The notes beneath the pieces were generated by a model. The model saw only the letters and a list, made by a program, of their open reading frames with translations. It made no database searches and was not told the origin of the DNA. A program made the translations under genes and the position numbers. 64,000 nt of DNA, from assembly GCA_031295385.1 (NCBI GenBank), contig JAUMOL010000010.1, positions 105,831 through 169,830 on the forward strand, given 5' to 3'. Numbering within the stretch: the first letter of the stretch is position 1; each line of letters begins with the position of its first letter. Below, in pieces: positions 18,252-27,320 of this stretch. Source of the DNA: Collinsella sp. (GTDB taxonomy: Bacteria; Actinomycetota; Coriobacteriia; Coriobacteriales; Coriobacteriaceae).

Positions 18252-18722
18252 TTATAGCGAACGCAGGCGCTCTAGCTCGGCCTCGGCCTCGGCTATGCGC
18301 TCCTCGGTGGACTTCTTGCCGGTGACGCGCACGTTCTTGCGCGCGCCCTTCAGCAGCTTGATCTCCTCCTCGACCATGGCCGCCAGCTCCTCGAAGCGGT
18401 TGGCGTTCACGGGCAGACCGATATCCATGAGGCACTGCATGTCCAGCATAAGCTGCTCGCAGTCCGCTATGGCCAGCGTCAGGTAGCGCTTCCTCTCCAG
18501 CGCGTTGAACGAGCTGTTGGGATAGAAGCAGTCGGCGCGGTTGACGTTGTACACGATGCTGCGCGCCGTCTCCACGGTCGGCACCGCGTTCAGCAGCCTG
18601 TAGGCCTTGGGCACTACTGAGGAGGACGCCATCAGTTTATTAACCTCCACGCGGATGGCGATGGCCTGTGTGAAGAACTTGTACTCGGACACCTCGCGGT
18701 TGCGCTGATAGACGCCGCTCAC
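18252..18722 (-). CDS. avd: DGR accessory variability determinant (Avd-like four-helix protein)
   Basis: 156 residues from a GTG start 5 bp behind AGGAGG. The sequence is all helical and basic (KFFTQAIAIRVEVNKLM, NALERKRYLTLAIADCEQLM, VEEEIKLLKGARKNVRVTGK), matching the small barrel-forming Avd proteins that bind the RT and are needed for mutagenic retrohoming. It lies between the variable protein and the TR, the classic order. The frame remains open upstream through the variable repeat, but those codons are a shadow. Confidence 0.85.
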   Translation of the reverse strand: MSGVYQRNREVSEYKFFTQAIAIRVEVNKLMASSSVVPKAYRLLNAVPTVETARSIVYNVNRADCFYPNSSFNALERKRYLTLAIADCEQLMLDMQCLMDIGLPVNANRFEELAAMVEEEIKLLKGARKNVRVTGKKSTEERIAEAEAELERLRSL

Positions 18723-18746
18723 GTGCACCTCCTGGGGAAACTGGCG

Positions 18747-18770
18747 AAAAAAACGGCCCGCTTCGCGGGC
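18747..18770 (-). terminator. intrinsic terminator after the variable protein gene
   Basis: A 6-bp GC stem (GCCCGC GAA GCGGGC) is followed by CG and TTTTTTT on the minus strand. It separates tail-gene transcription from avd-TR-RT, which then depend on read-through or their own promoter. Confidence 0.75.
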
Positions 18771-18774
18771 AGGA

Positions 18775-18797
18775 GGCGACCGCGCAAGGCGGTCGCC
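18775..18797 (-). promoter_or_regulatory. DGR hairpin/cruciform downstream of the variable repeat
   Basis: A perfect 9-bp inverted repeat (GGCGACCGC and GCGGTCGCC) with a 5-nt loop lies 29 bp past the variable-protein stop codon. Short perfect hairpins just 3' of the variable repeat increase target recognition in the Bordetella phage DGR; position and size fit. Confidence 0.7.
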
Positions 18798-18826
18798 TAA
18801 AAGCAGAGTATAGAGCACACGGCTGG

Positions 18827-19735
18827 CTAGCCGACGAGGAAGCCGGGGCGGGGGCGAACCCAGACGTACGTCGCCGAGGAGCAGCTGGCAGAGCCACCGT
18901 CGGTGACATAGCACACGTTGGACGCGGAGCCCGACGCAACGGAACGCAGCCACCAATTGCACCGATTTCCGTTGACTCGGTGCGCCGTGTCTCGGAACAG
19001 GTCGAACTGGCAGTCGAAGCCGACCGACCAGCCTGGCGTGCCCCACACTGGGCAGCCGTACACCTCCATCTCCGACAGCGAGAACACCTTGCCGATATCC
19101 TGCCAGCTCCACGAGTTGGAGTCGTTGAGCGCGCCGCTGGCGCTGTACCGCTCCTCAAGCAGCACGCGCTGGGTAAGAAGGTACTTGGTCAGCCCCTCGG
19201 GCAGGCACGCCTCAAAGGCCGTCTCCCACGCCTTGAGGTTGCTGTTGAGGTAGGGGCATTTCTGATCGGCGGTGCCCTGGTTCGTGTTGGTGGTGTTCCA
19301 CATCAGGAAGCTGTCGTTTGCCACGCCGGTCACGGTCTTGGCTACGGACACGGGAGCGGACGCCACGAACGCGATATGGTGTCCCTTGCTGTTGTCGCCG
19401 CAGTAGAGATACGGGTCGATGTGGGCAAGCAGGAACCGCATAGATTGCTGTGTGGTGACGGCGGATGCGCTCACAAGCGGCACGTCCAGGTAGTCGCCTA
19501 CGCGCAGGCCTGCGAAGTTCGCGGCGGCGATGCGCTTATGCAGCGCGTCGTACACGCTGCCGCTGCCGATCTCTCCCGCCAGGATGGCGGCGATGTTCTG
19601 CCCGCCGTACTTGCCGATTTGGCCCTGGCGGTTGTACTCGGCGTTGTTGAGCGCCGTCTGCGCGTTGCTGCGCGCGGTATCGTCGATGACGTTGAGCGGC
19701 TGGCCGCCTACGACCAGCGTCTTTGCATTTGCCAT
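18827..19735 (-). CDS. DGR variable protein: CLec/DUF6273-type receptor-binding tail protein
   Basis: 302 residues. The N-terminus (MANAKTLVVGGQPLNVIDDT) resembles baseplate-attachment segments. The body has DUF6273 features (GLRVGDYLDV, FLMWNTTNTNQGTA, FSLSEMEVYG) and the C-terminus has the C-type lectin ending WWLRS...VWVRPRPGF shared by many DGR targets. Variable positions form the ligand-binding face of that fold. It directly follows the upper-baseplate gene, so it is probably the host-recognition protein of the tail tip. Confidence 0.88.
   Translation of the reverse strand: MANAKTLVVGGQPLNVIDDTARSNAQTALNNAEYNRQGQIGKYGGQNIAAILAGEIGSGSVYDALHKRIAAANFAGLRVGDYLDVPLVSASAVTTQQSMRFLLAHIDPYLYCGDNSKGHHIAFVASAPVSVAKTVTGVANDSFLMWNTTNTNQGTADQKCPYLNSNLKAWETAFEACLPEGLTKYLLTQRVLLEERYSASGALNDSNSWSWQDIGKVFSLSEMEVYGCPVWGTPGWSVGFDCQFDLFRDTAHRVNGNRCNWWLRSVASGSASNVCYVTDGGSASCSSATYVWVRPRPGFLVG
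18843..18966 (-). repeat. DGR variable repeat (VR)
   Basis: This 124-bp segment is 111/124 identical to the TR. Twelve of 13 differences fall at template adenines (12 of about 23 adenines in the TR); the exception is one C to T at the third base of a codon. It encodes residues about 257-298 of the tail protein and its 3' 20 or so bases are identical to the TR. Confidence 0.94.
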
Positions 19736-19744
19736 TTATCCTCC

Positions 19745-20482
19745 TTAGGAAAGGGTTACCGTGCTGCCCGATACCGAGCACGTGCTGCCGAACGTCACCG
19801 TGTCCCCGGATACCGACGCCTTGCCGGCAGGGCAGTAGACCGTGCCGTCCATGTAGATGAACTTGTCCGTCGCGTCGGCGAGCATCGTCGCGAGCTGGCC
19901 GTTCTGGCGGCGCAGCTCGGCGATGTCGGACTCGCCGGCGGCGCCCTGCGCCGCCGCGTTCGCGATCTGCAATGCCGCGCTTGCCGCCGCATCGGCCCTC
20001 GACGCCGCACCGCTAGCGGCGGATGCCGCATCGAACGCGGATTGACCGAGCCGAGATAGCTCAGTGCTCCACTTCCTGTAGAGCTCGTCGAGCTCCTGGT
20101 CGTAGCTGACGGCAGGCCCTGTTGTCCCGTCCACATTTCCCAGGATGACGAGCGCGAAGTCCTCGGTCGTCTCGGAGGCCCCGTTGGCGCTGTAGAACTC
20201 GAAGTATGCCAGCCTACACCTGCCGGTGCCGTTGACCGCCTGCGGCGGGAGCGTGACGCCCACCGTGCCGTTGCCCACGGTCGCCGAGCAGCGAGCCCAT
20301 GTGCCGTCGGTGTGGAGCACGCACAGCCGCGCGGACTGGTAGGTCGGCGTGTAGGCCGCGCCGTCCGTGGTGAGCGACGCCGTTATCTTCTGGGTCTGCG
20401 TCTCGCCCCTGCGCACGGTGACGCGCTGCGGGACGGTACCCGGGCGCTTGCGCATGTCGAGCGCTATCGCGTGGTTGATCAT
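19745..20482 (-). CDS. BppU-like upper baseplate protein
   Basis: 245 residues from the ATG at 20482. The first 115 residues look like a BppU N-terminal domain (RVTVRRGETQTQKITASLT, LAYFEFYSANGASETTEDF). An Ala-rich helical stalk follows (residues about 140-195) and then a small beta domain ending SGSTVTLS. It probably anchors the variable tip protein to the baseplate. The start overlaps the preceding stop by 4 bp (ATGA). Confidence 0.65.
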   Translation of the reverse strand: MINHAIALDMRKRPGTVPQRVTVRRGETQTQKITASLTTDGAAYTPTYQSARLCVLHTDGTWARCSATVGNGTVGVTLPPQAVNGTGRCRLAYFEFYSANGASETTEDFALVILGNVDGTTGPAVSYDQELDELYRKWSTELSRLGQSAFDAASAASGAASRADAAASAALQIANAAAQGAAGESDIAELRRQNGQLATMLADATDKFIYMDGTVYCPAGKASVSGDTVTFGSTCSVSGSTVTLS

Positions 20483-20877
20483 TCGGTCGCCTCCAGCGCC
20501 TTGAGGGCGGCGAGCGCGGCCCTGAAGGCCTCCACCGGGTCGACGGCCTCGGTTCCCTCCCCCGTCTCGTCGGCCGTTGCCGGCTGCGGGTCGACGATGG
20601 CCGACAGCGCGTCGAAACACGCCACGGTGGCGGCGGTGCGCTCATCAACGTACCCGGCGGTCGCCAGCGGGATGCCGTTGACCGTGGGGTCAGGCTTGCG
20701 GACGTCCGTGGCCTTGACGACCTCGCGCGTGCCGTCGTCGTACTGGGCGACGAAAACGAGGCCGGCGTCCTCGGCGCGCTGGAGCACGTCCGGGTCGTAC
20801 TCCGTCAGGCACTGCTCGTTGTTGCCGATGATGTCGTGGACGGCGTAGCCCACGACGATTTTCTTGCTTGCTTCCAT
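20479..20877 (-). CDS. hypothetical tail-region protein
   Basis: 132 residues from the ATG at 20877 (AAAGGA upstream). The N-terminal part (KKIVVGYAVHDIIGNNEQCL) looks globular; the C-terminal 60 residues are Ala/Glu-rich helix. It is translationally coupled to the BppU-like gene. No family recognised. Confidence 0.55.
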   Translation of the reverse strand: MEASKKIVVGYAVHDIIGNNEQCLTEYDPDVLQRAEDAGLVFVAQYDDGTREVVKATDVRKPDPTVNGIPLATAGYVDERTAATVACFDALSAIVDPQPATADETGEGTEAVDPVEAFRAALAALKALEATE

Positions 20878-20898
20878 TCCTTCTTGTCCTTTCATCTC

Positions 20899-23800
20899 TT
20901 ATCCGCTCCACCCGGACGGCATGGTCGACACGCCGATCAGCAGGCCGTTCCGGAACTCGAGTACCGACGATGTCTGGGACTGGTCGTTGAAATATTTCTT
21001 GCCGTTCTCCGTGTAAAGCGGGTGGTATGCCGCTCCGACCTTGGTCGTCAGGCCTGACCACGTCGTGACGCTCGTGTCGGCGCTGCCGCTCACGCTGAGC
21101 CTCGGGGTCGAGACTCGCACGACGCCCTGTCCCTGCAGCTGCAGTCCGTGGTAGATAATCGACGGATTGTCGATGTCATGTGACGTTGAGGAGCATTCGA
21201 TGTATCCGTACTGCGTGCCGTCCTTGAACCCAGCCAGCTTTCCGCTCGAGTCGAGCTCCATGGCGTACCCGCTGCTGCGGTTTCCCCCGGTGAAGCTGCC
21301 GGTCGCCGTGATGTTCTTCGCCGTCATGTAGTTTGTCGTCAGCACGCCTTCCTTGAGGTTCCACGAGTTGCGCCCCTTTGCGTCCGCGAGAGTCCCGGTT
21401 GCGATGTATGTCGCGTTGACGTAGACCCTGTTGTTGCTCATGTAGAGCCCCTGGTCTGCGCCGTTGTTCGTCAGGCGGTCGAAGATGGCCTTCTGGTCCA
21501 TCTGCTCGTCGTAGGCGCTCAGGATGCCGTCGGCGTAGTCCGACGCGTTCTTCTGCTCGATGGCGTGGCGCGCCCCGGTCGCGGCGTCGGCGTAGTCCCT
21601 CACGGCGGTCGAGTAGGCTCCGTATGCGGCGTCGTACTCGTACATGGCGGCCTTTAGCTCCTCGGCGGTCTTGCACATGAGCACCTTGTCGACCTTGTCG
21701 GTATAGGCGCCGTACGTGCCGCCCTCATCGGTCGTGCCGAAGGCCTTGGTGTAGCGCGGGGCAAGAACGGACGAGAGGAACTGGGCGCTGAGGGCCTTGT
21801 TCGACTTCAGCGCGTTGTATTGGCTCGTGAGCTCCTCGCGCTCCTTTTCGACGTCCTGCTTGGCCTTCTTGACCGCAGCCTTCTCCGCTTCTGTCACCAC
21901 ACCGTCTTTGGCAAGGTCCTGCACCGTCGTGTCGAGGCCATTGAGTGAGTCTGTGAGGTCGTGCGCGCTCTGGTAGGCCTTGTTGTACGCTGCCTCGAGG
22001 GCCGGCGCCGTGTGGGTCACGGTGCCGTCGCCGTAGGTGACGCGCTCCATCGACCAGACGAAGTATCCGTTCGACCATTGCGGGAGGTCCTCGGACCATC
22101 CCAGCTCTGGGTTCTGCGCAGTGATAGGCGGCACGCTGTCAGACTGGTTCTTGACGTAGAGCTTCACGCGCGAGGCGATGGCGCTGCCGGCCATCTGGTT
22201 GGAGCCGTTGATGGCCTTGGCGAGGCACGGCGCGGTATAGGTGACCGAGCCGTCCGTCCACGTGATCTTGCTGCGCGTCCAGATGTACTTGTCCTTCGCC
22301 CACGCGGGCTGAGCCTCCGACCAGCTGCCGCCGGACTGCGCCGTGGAACTCGTGGACAGGTAGTACTGCTCGACGATGCCGCGCACGCCGGTGCCGGTGG
22401 AGCCCTTATCCCCCTTGGCGCCGTCGATACCGCTGATGCACACGGGCTCGCTGTACTCGATGTCGCCGGACTGCATGGTGGTCTTGGTGCGCGTCCAGAT
22501 GTACTTGCCCGACACCCATTGCGGCGCCGTGGTCTGCCATCCGCCCTGCGGCTCGGTGACGCGCGACGTTCCCTGGGCGTACTCGACGTCCACCGACGCT
22601 ATCACGGCATCGGCGACGGCGATGTCCTTGCCGTCGAGCTTGGCGCCGGGGCCTAGATGGACCTCGCTCTCGTCGAGGTTCCAGTAGTTCTTGCCCGCCT
22701 TGTCCTGGATGGTTCCGGCCTTGATCAGGTCGCCGAGCATCGTGCCGAAGCAGATGAACTCGGCGAAGAAACCCTTTCCGGTGCCGAAGGTGCGCCAGTC
22801 CCACGAGCCGTCGGCCTTGCAGCCGCCGGCGATGCGGAAGCCCTGGGAACACAGCTGCATGGCCATGCCGTCGCCGGTCGTCGAGCGGCCGTCCGAGTCG
22901 AGGGGCACGGAGCCGAAGATCAGACCGCGCTCGAAGCTCGTGTGGACGTAGCTGTTGCCCGCGAGGTTGAACTGTGCATTCATGCTGTCCATGACCTGCT
23001 GGAGGTACGACGGCGGCGTGGATGCCGCTACGTCCCAGTTGGACGAGCGCTTCGACAGGCTGGACACTTTCTGCTGCTGCGCCAGCAACATGTCCGTGAT
23101 TGTCTCGGTCACGTTCCCGAGCGTCACGCGCATGGAGCCGCCCAGCTCGTCGGTGACGAGCTTGGTCACGCGGCCCTCGCAGCGCAGCGCCGGGCTGAAG
23201 CACGTGTCGACGATCTGGACGTCGTCGCCCACGGCGACGCCCTCCCACTCGCGCCCGAACTGCACGAGGTCGACGACGTCGGCCTCGTAGGTCACCCCCG
23301 GCTCTTTGCGAGAGTTGAAGTATGCGCGGGTCTCGGCGAGCAGCGTCGCCGCGTCCTCGCAATTTGGATTTTCATATTGCCCGAACACGTGGGCGTGCCC
23401 GCCCCTGCCGTCGGGTCGCCCGTACAGCTTGAGCGCGGTCGCGTCCTCCACGTAGTTCTTGCCGTTGTTGATGTCGCCGAAGGTCAGCTTGCGGCCGTAT
23501 CCGCCGGTATCCGTCTCAATTCCCTTGCCGTAGCCATAGCAGGCTGTTATCGCGCCGTAGTGCTCGGTGCGCGAGACTGACGCGAGGTCCTTGGTGTAGG
23601 TGAATCGGCGGTGACCGCCCTTCGCGCCGCGATGCGAGCGGATGCCCACCTTGCGAGAGGACACCTTGCCGCCGGATACCGCGATCTCCGTCTCCAGCTC
23701 GCCGCCGCACTCCAGGATGGACTTGAGCGACTCGCGTGAGTTGGTATGGTAGAAGGTCAGGCCCTTGTCGACGGTACCGGGCTGGTCGACAGTTCCGGCG

Positions 23801-24153
23801 GTCCAGCGGGTCGGCTCCAGGCAGACGTTCAGCGCCTGGAGGAAGCCGTAGCCGTAGGGTCTCTTGTCCTCGATGTAGTCGCCGTACGTCTCGCAGATGG
23901 AGTTGATCGCCGTGTCCGTGTAGACCGTCTCGCCTCCGGCGTGGAGGCCCTTGGGGTCTTGGCAGACGTGCTCGTGGACCTCTCCGAGGCGGTCGACCCA
24001 CACGAGGCGGTAGCCCTGCTTGAGCGCGAAGGTCGTGGCGATGTCGACGCTGTCCTCGCCGTTGAGCTCGTCGGTATGGGTGAGGGCGAGCAGCTCCTCG
24101 GGGCCGATTGTCGCCACGTAGACGTCCTGCCACGTGTATACGTCAATTCGCAC
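20899..24153 (-). CDS. tail tip / minor structural protein (Prophage_tail family)
   Basis: 1084 residues. Residues 1-380 match the phage minor structural protein N-terminal domain (MRIDVYTWQDVYVATIG, VWVDRLGEVHEHVCQD, WEGVAVGDDVQIVDTCFSP). The middle holds repeated carbohydrate-binding-like WxxxxPxWxxGxYIWTRT modules, about three copies around residues 540-700. A helical region and a C-terminal fold follow. It is the large tail-associated protein between the distal tail protein and the upper baseplate, probably with adsorption or entry roles. Confidence 0.8.
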   Translation of the reverse strand: MRIDVYTWQDVYVATIGPEELLALTHTDELNGEDSVDIATTFALKQGYRLVWVDRLGEVHEHVCQDPKGLHAGGETVYTDTAINSICETYGDYIEDKRPYGYGFLQALNVCLEPTRWTAGTVDQPGTVDKGLTFYHTNSRESLKSILECGGELETEIAVSGGKVSSRKVGIRSHRGAKGGHRRFTYTKDLASVSRTEHYGAITACYGYGKGIETDTGGYGRKLTFGDINNGKNYVEDATALKLYGRPDGRGGHAHVFGQYENPNCEDAATLLAETRAYFNSRKEPGVTYEADVVDLVQFGREWEGVAVGDDVQIVDTCFSPALRCEGRVTKLVTDELGGSMRVTLGNVTETITDMLLAQQQKVSSLSKRSSNWDVAASTPPSYLQQVMDSMNAQFNLAGNSYVHTSFERGLIFGSVPLDSDGRSTTGDGMAMQLCSQGFRIAGGCKADGSWDWRTFGTGKGFFAEFICFGTMLGDLIKAGTIQDKAGKNYWNLDESEVHLGPGAKLDGKDIAVADAVIASVDVEYAQGTSRVTEPQGGWQTTAPQWVSGKYIWTRTKTTMQSGDIEYSEPVCISGIDGAKGDKGSTGTGVRGIVEQYYLSTSSTAQSGGSWSEAQPAWAKDKYIWTRSKITWTDGSVTYTAPCLAKAINGSNQMAGSAIASRVKLYVKNQSDSVPPITAQNPELGWSEDLPQWSNGYFVWSMERVTYGDGTVTHTAPALEAAYNKAYQSAHDLTDSLNGLDTTVQDLAKDGVVTEAEKAAVKKAKQDVEKEREELTSQYNALKSNKALSAQFLSSVLAPRYTKAFGTTDEGGTYGAYTDKVDKVLMCKTAEELKAAMYEYDAAYGAYSTAVRDYADAATGARHAIEQKNASDYADGILSAYDEQMDQKAIFDRLTNNGADQGLYMSNNRVYVNATYIATGTLADAKGRNSWNLKEGVLTTNYMTAKNITATGSFTGGNRSSGYAMELDSSGKLAGFKDGTQYGYIECSSTSHDIDNPSIIYHGLQLQGQGVVRVSTPRLSVSGSADTSVTTWSGLTTKVGAAYHPLYTENGKKYFNDQSQTSSVLEFRNGLLIGVSTMPSGWSG

Positions 24154-24852
24154 CTAGAGCCACCTCTCCTCCCATTCGAGCGTCGCGGTGCCGCCGCTCG
24201 TCTTAATCTGCTGCACGCCGTCGAGCGAGAAGAAGTCGCTCGCGACGGTCACGGGCCAGTCCGCGCCGTTGACCGTGCAGCGCTCAGCGCGCATGTCCAG
24301 CACGACGGTCTGCGCACCGGTGAAGCTCGCCTCGACGCGGACGAAGCGACCGGTCGAGACATTAGTGAATGTCCAGCTCGAGCCTGCCGGGGGCTTGCAC
24401 GTGACCGTAGGGTAGGCCCTGTAGTTGCCCCCGGCGGCGACGGCGCGCTGGGATGCCGCCACCTGCTCGGAGCGCCGCTGCCCGTAGGCGGCGGGGTCTG
24501 CACAGTAGAACCCGAGCGTGAGATTCGGCATGTGCGCGTTGCGCCCCTGCTCCGCCCCTCCCATGTAGCGAGCGAGCATGTAGCGCTCGGGAGCGTCGTC
24601 GAGCACGAGGGCCTTCTCGCCGCCGGACAGCGCCGAGGCGAGCACGGCCCTTGCCTCGGCGACCTCGTCGAGGGAGCCGCCGACGATGTTGCAGTCAACC
24701 GCTATCTCGACGGGCTCGAGGCCCGTGGCGCGGACGTGTGTGCCGTCCATGCCGGGGACCTCGGTCTCATCGAGCCGCACCTTGGGGACAATCGGTCTCG
24801 TGACCTTGGTCACCAGCAGGTACGGCGTGAGGTCGATTCCGCCGAATATCAT
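24154..24852 (-). CDS. distal tail protein (Dit-like)
   Basis: 232 residues. The N-terminus MIFGGIDLTPYLLVTKV and the stretch VPGMDGTHV are typical of Siphovirus tail component/Dit proteins, as is the order tape measure, Dit, tip. Its ATG overlaps the tape-measure stop as ATGA. Confidence 0.8.
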   Translation of the reverse strand: MIFGGIDLTPYLLVTKVTRPIVPKVRLDETEVPGMDGTHVRATGLEPVEIAVDCNIVGGSLDEVAEARAVLASALSGGEKALVLDDAPERYMLARYMGGAEQGRNAHMPNLTLGFYCADPAAYGQRRSEQVAASQRAVAAGGNYRAYPTVTCKPPAGSSWTFTNVSTGRFVRVEASFTGAQTVVLDMRAERCTVNGADWPVTVASDFFSLDGVQQIKTSGGTATLEWEERWL

Positions 24853-27320
24853 GCGAACCCCCTTGCGGCGAGCGTGTGCCTGCCGCGCATCGCGATGGCG
24901 GAGGAGACGCGCTCCGAGTCGATGTACAGGTTTCCGTCCTTGTCCCGGATCTGCTCGAGGACGGACAGGATGCCGGCGAGGGCGTCGCCGGAATCCTCCT
25001 CGGGACGCGCCGGAGTGTAGACCGCGGACGGGGCGACGGTCAGGCCCGTCGAGAGCATCCCCTGCGCGGTGTCCATGGCGCCGCTGATGGCGGAGACCAC
25101 GGTGCCGGTGCCGGAGCCGATGCCCTGCGCCCAGCCCTGCATGAGGGCCTTGCCCGAGAAGGTCGTGTAGCCGTGCCCGGAGAAGGGGCCGACCTTTGCC
25201 GGCGAGAACGGGAAGAAGGAGCGGATTCTGGAGACTGCGCCGGAGACCGCCGAGGTCACCGAGCCGATAGCGGACATGATGCCGTCCTTCAGGCCGTTGA
25301 GTATCGACTTGCCGGAGTTGAAGAGCCAGTTGCGTGCACCCGAGAAGAACCCGGTGATCTTGCCCTTGATGCTCGTGACGGTCCTGTAGACGGAGTTGAT
25401 TCCGTTGGACGCCGCGCTCTTGATGCCCTCCCAGATGGACGAGCAGGCGCTCTTGATGCTCCCCCACATGCTCGACCACGTGGAGCTGATGCTGTTGAGC
25501 ACGGAGCTGATCACGCCGCTGACCTGATTTATCGCCGAGTTGACGGCGAACTTGATGCGTCCCCAGACCACCTCGGCGAAATCGCGGACGGTGTCCCACA
25601 CGCTTGACCAAATCGAGCTGATTCCATCGAGCGTGGACGTTATCACGGACTCGACGACCCCGATGGCCGCCCGCACGGCGAACTCTATCTGAGACCAGAC
25701 GAGCTCGGCTACCGACTTGATGGTGTTCCAGACCGTATCCCAGTCTCCGCTTATCGCGGCGGTGACCGTGGAGATGACTGTCTGCACCACGGCCATCGCG
25801 ACCTGGACGGCAGTGGAGATTGCGTCCATCACGCCAGTCAGGACAGCGGAGATCACGGGCCAGACCGCGTTCCAGACGGCGGAGATGATGCCCATCGCCA
25901 CCTGGATGGCACTTTGGATGAGCGGCATCGCAGCCAGCACCGCCGACAGCACGGACTGCACGGCGGGCATGGCGATGGCGACGAGCTGCGAGACGGTCGT
26001 CATCACGTCAGCGATGACGGTGACCAGGAAGCCGATGACCGGCGACAGCGCCTGCACGATGCCGAGCACCACCTGTATGCCAGTTGAGAGCACCGGCAGC
26101 ACGGCCTGCGCGATGTTGAGCAGCGCCGTGCCGATTGGCGCGATGAGCGGCGCGATGAACCCGATTGCCGCCTTGATGCCGTTACCGACGGACGTGGCCA
26201 CGCCAAGGATGGCCTGAAGCGCCGAGCAGATCTGCGAGGAGTCCACCTTCGGCAGCTTGATCCCGATGCCGGCGAGCGCCCCGACGGCGATGTTCCACGC
26301 CGTGGCGAGCGCCTCGGACACGATGGGCGTGAGCACCGACGCGATGCCGGAGAGCGCCGCGGGGAGCGCCTTGATGATGCCCTGCCCGATCTGCGCGACG
26401 CGCGGCGCGATGTTCTTGGCCACGGCGCCGACGGACGTGAGCAGCTGCTCGGTGAGCTGCGAGAAGTCCACGTCGTCTCGGCCCAGACCGGTGAGGAAGT
26501 TCTCCCATGATGCCTTGGCCATGCCGATAGAGCCGGAGATGGTCGTCGCGGCCTCCTTGGAGGTCGTGTCGGTGATGCCCATCTCGGACTGCACGGTGTG
26601 GATGGCCTCGACCACGTCGGCGTAGCTGTCGATGGTGAGGTCGGCGGTCTTGCCCTGCGCCGCGCGCAGCTTGTTGGCGTCCGCGATGAGTCGCTCCATC
26701 TCGGACTTCGTGCCGCCGTAGCCCAGCTTCAGGTTGTCCAGCATCGTGTAGTTTTGCTTGGCAAAACCCTGGTAGGCGTTCTGGACGTCGGCCATGTCCG
26801 AGCCCATTTTGTTGACGTTGTCCGCCATGTCGCCCATCGCCGTGTTGGCGGACTCGGCGGCCTTCGCCACGTCGCCGCCGCACGAGCTCACGAGCGATGC
26901 GGCGAAGCTGGTCGCCTGGGTCATGTATTGGTTTGCGCTCATGCCGCACGTCTCGTACGCATCCGCGGCGTATCCCTGCAGTTTGCCGGACGCGGAGCCG
27001 AAGAGCGTATTGACGCCGCCGACCAGCTGCTCGTAGTCGGCGTATGCGGATACCGCAGCGCCGCCGATTGCGGTCACCGCCGTGGTGAGCGCGCCCATGC
27101 CAGCCGCGGCGACGGTGCCCACGCCCCTTGCGACGGTGCCGAGCCCGCTCAGCAGCCCGCCCGAGCGCTTGACCCCGCCGTCCACGCCGGAGGTCATCGA
27201 GTCGCCGAATGACTTTCCGGCCTTGGAGCCCGTGTCGCCGAACTCCGAGCAGATGCTGCCGGCGAAGCCCTTCATGGAAGGCATGAGCGTGATGCATGCC
27301 GAGCCTACGCTAGTCGCCAT
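24849..27320 (-). CDS. tape measure protein
   Basis: 823 residues, start behind AGGAGG. The N-terminal 250 residues have the TMP core (YEQLVGGVNTLFGSASGKLQGYA, AMGDMADNVNKMGSDMADVQ). Long repeats of hydrophobic helices and Trp-containing 11-residue-type repeats (WDTVWNTIKSVAELVWSQI, WSSVWDTVRDFAEVVWGRI) run through residues 520-650. Its length sets the tail length, and the protein enters the cell with DNA. It overlaps the chaperone frame by 11 bp. Confidence 0.9.
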   Translation of the reverse strand: MATSVGSACITLMPSMKGFAGSICSEFGDTGSKAGKSFGDSMTSGVDGGVKRSGGLLSGLGTVARGVGTVAAAGMGALTTAVTAIGGAAVSAYADYEQLVGGVNTLFGSASGKLQGYAADAYETCGMSANQYMTQATSFAASLVSSCGGDVAKAAESANTAMGDMADNVNKMGSDMADVQNAYQGFAKQNYTMLDNLKLGYGGTKSEMERLIADANKLRAAQGKTADLTIDSYADVVEAIHTVQSEMGITDTTSKEAATTISGSIGMAKASWENFLTGLGRDDVDFSQLTEQLLTSVGAVAKNIAPRVAQIGQGIIKALPAALSGIASVLTPIVSEALATAWNIAVGALAGIGIKLPKVDSSQICSALQAILGVATSVGNGIKAAIGFIAPLIAPIGTALLNIAQAVLPVLSTGIQVVLGIVQALSPVIGFLVTVIADVMTTVSQLVAIAMPAVQSVLSAVLAAMPLIQSAIQVAMGIISAVWNAVWPVISAVLTGVMDAISTAVQVAMAVVQTVISTVTAAISGDWDTVWNTIKSVAELVWSQIEFAVRAAIGVVESVITSTLDGISSIWSSVWDTVRDFAEVVWGRIKFAVNSAINQVSGVISSVLNSISSTWSSMWGSIKSACSSIWEGIKSAASNGINSVYRTVTSIKGKITGFFSGARNWLFNSGKSILNGLKDGIMSAIGSVTSAVSGAVSRIRSFFPFSPAKVGPFSGHGYTTFSGKALMQGWAQGIGSGTGTVVSAISGAMDTAQGMLSTGLTVAPSAVYTPARPEEDSGDALAGILSVLEQIRDKDGNLYIDSERVSSAIAMRGRHTLAARGFA

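Noticed and set aside
17884..18435. Frame overlapping the TR that encodes lectin-like words in another frame
   Set aside because: The TR lies between genes and this frame has no start signal or consistent composition; it reflects the TR copy of variable-gene sequence.
18252..19112. Avd gene extended upstream through the variable repeat (286 codons)
   Set aside because: The extension reads the variable gene in another frame and crosses the hairpin and the terminator; the GTG behind AGGAGG at 18722 is the better start.
24154..25611. Distal tail protein extended to 485 residues
   Set aside because: The extra part is an Arg/Leu-rich shadow of the tape-measure gene; the ATGA-coupled start at 24852 fits the family length.
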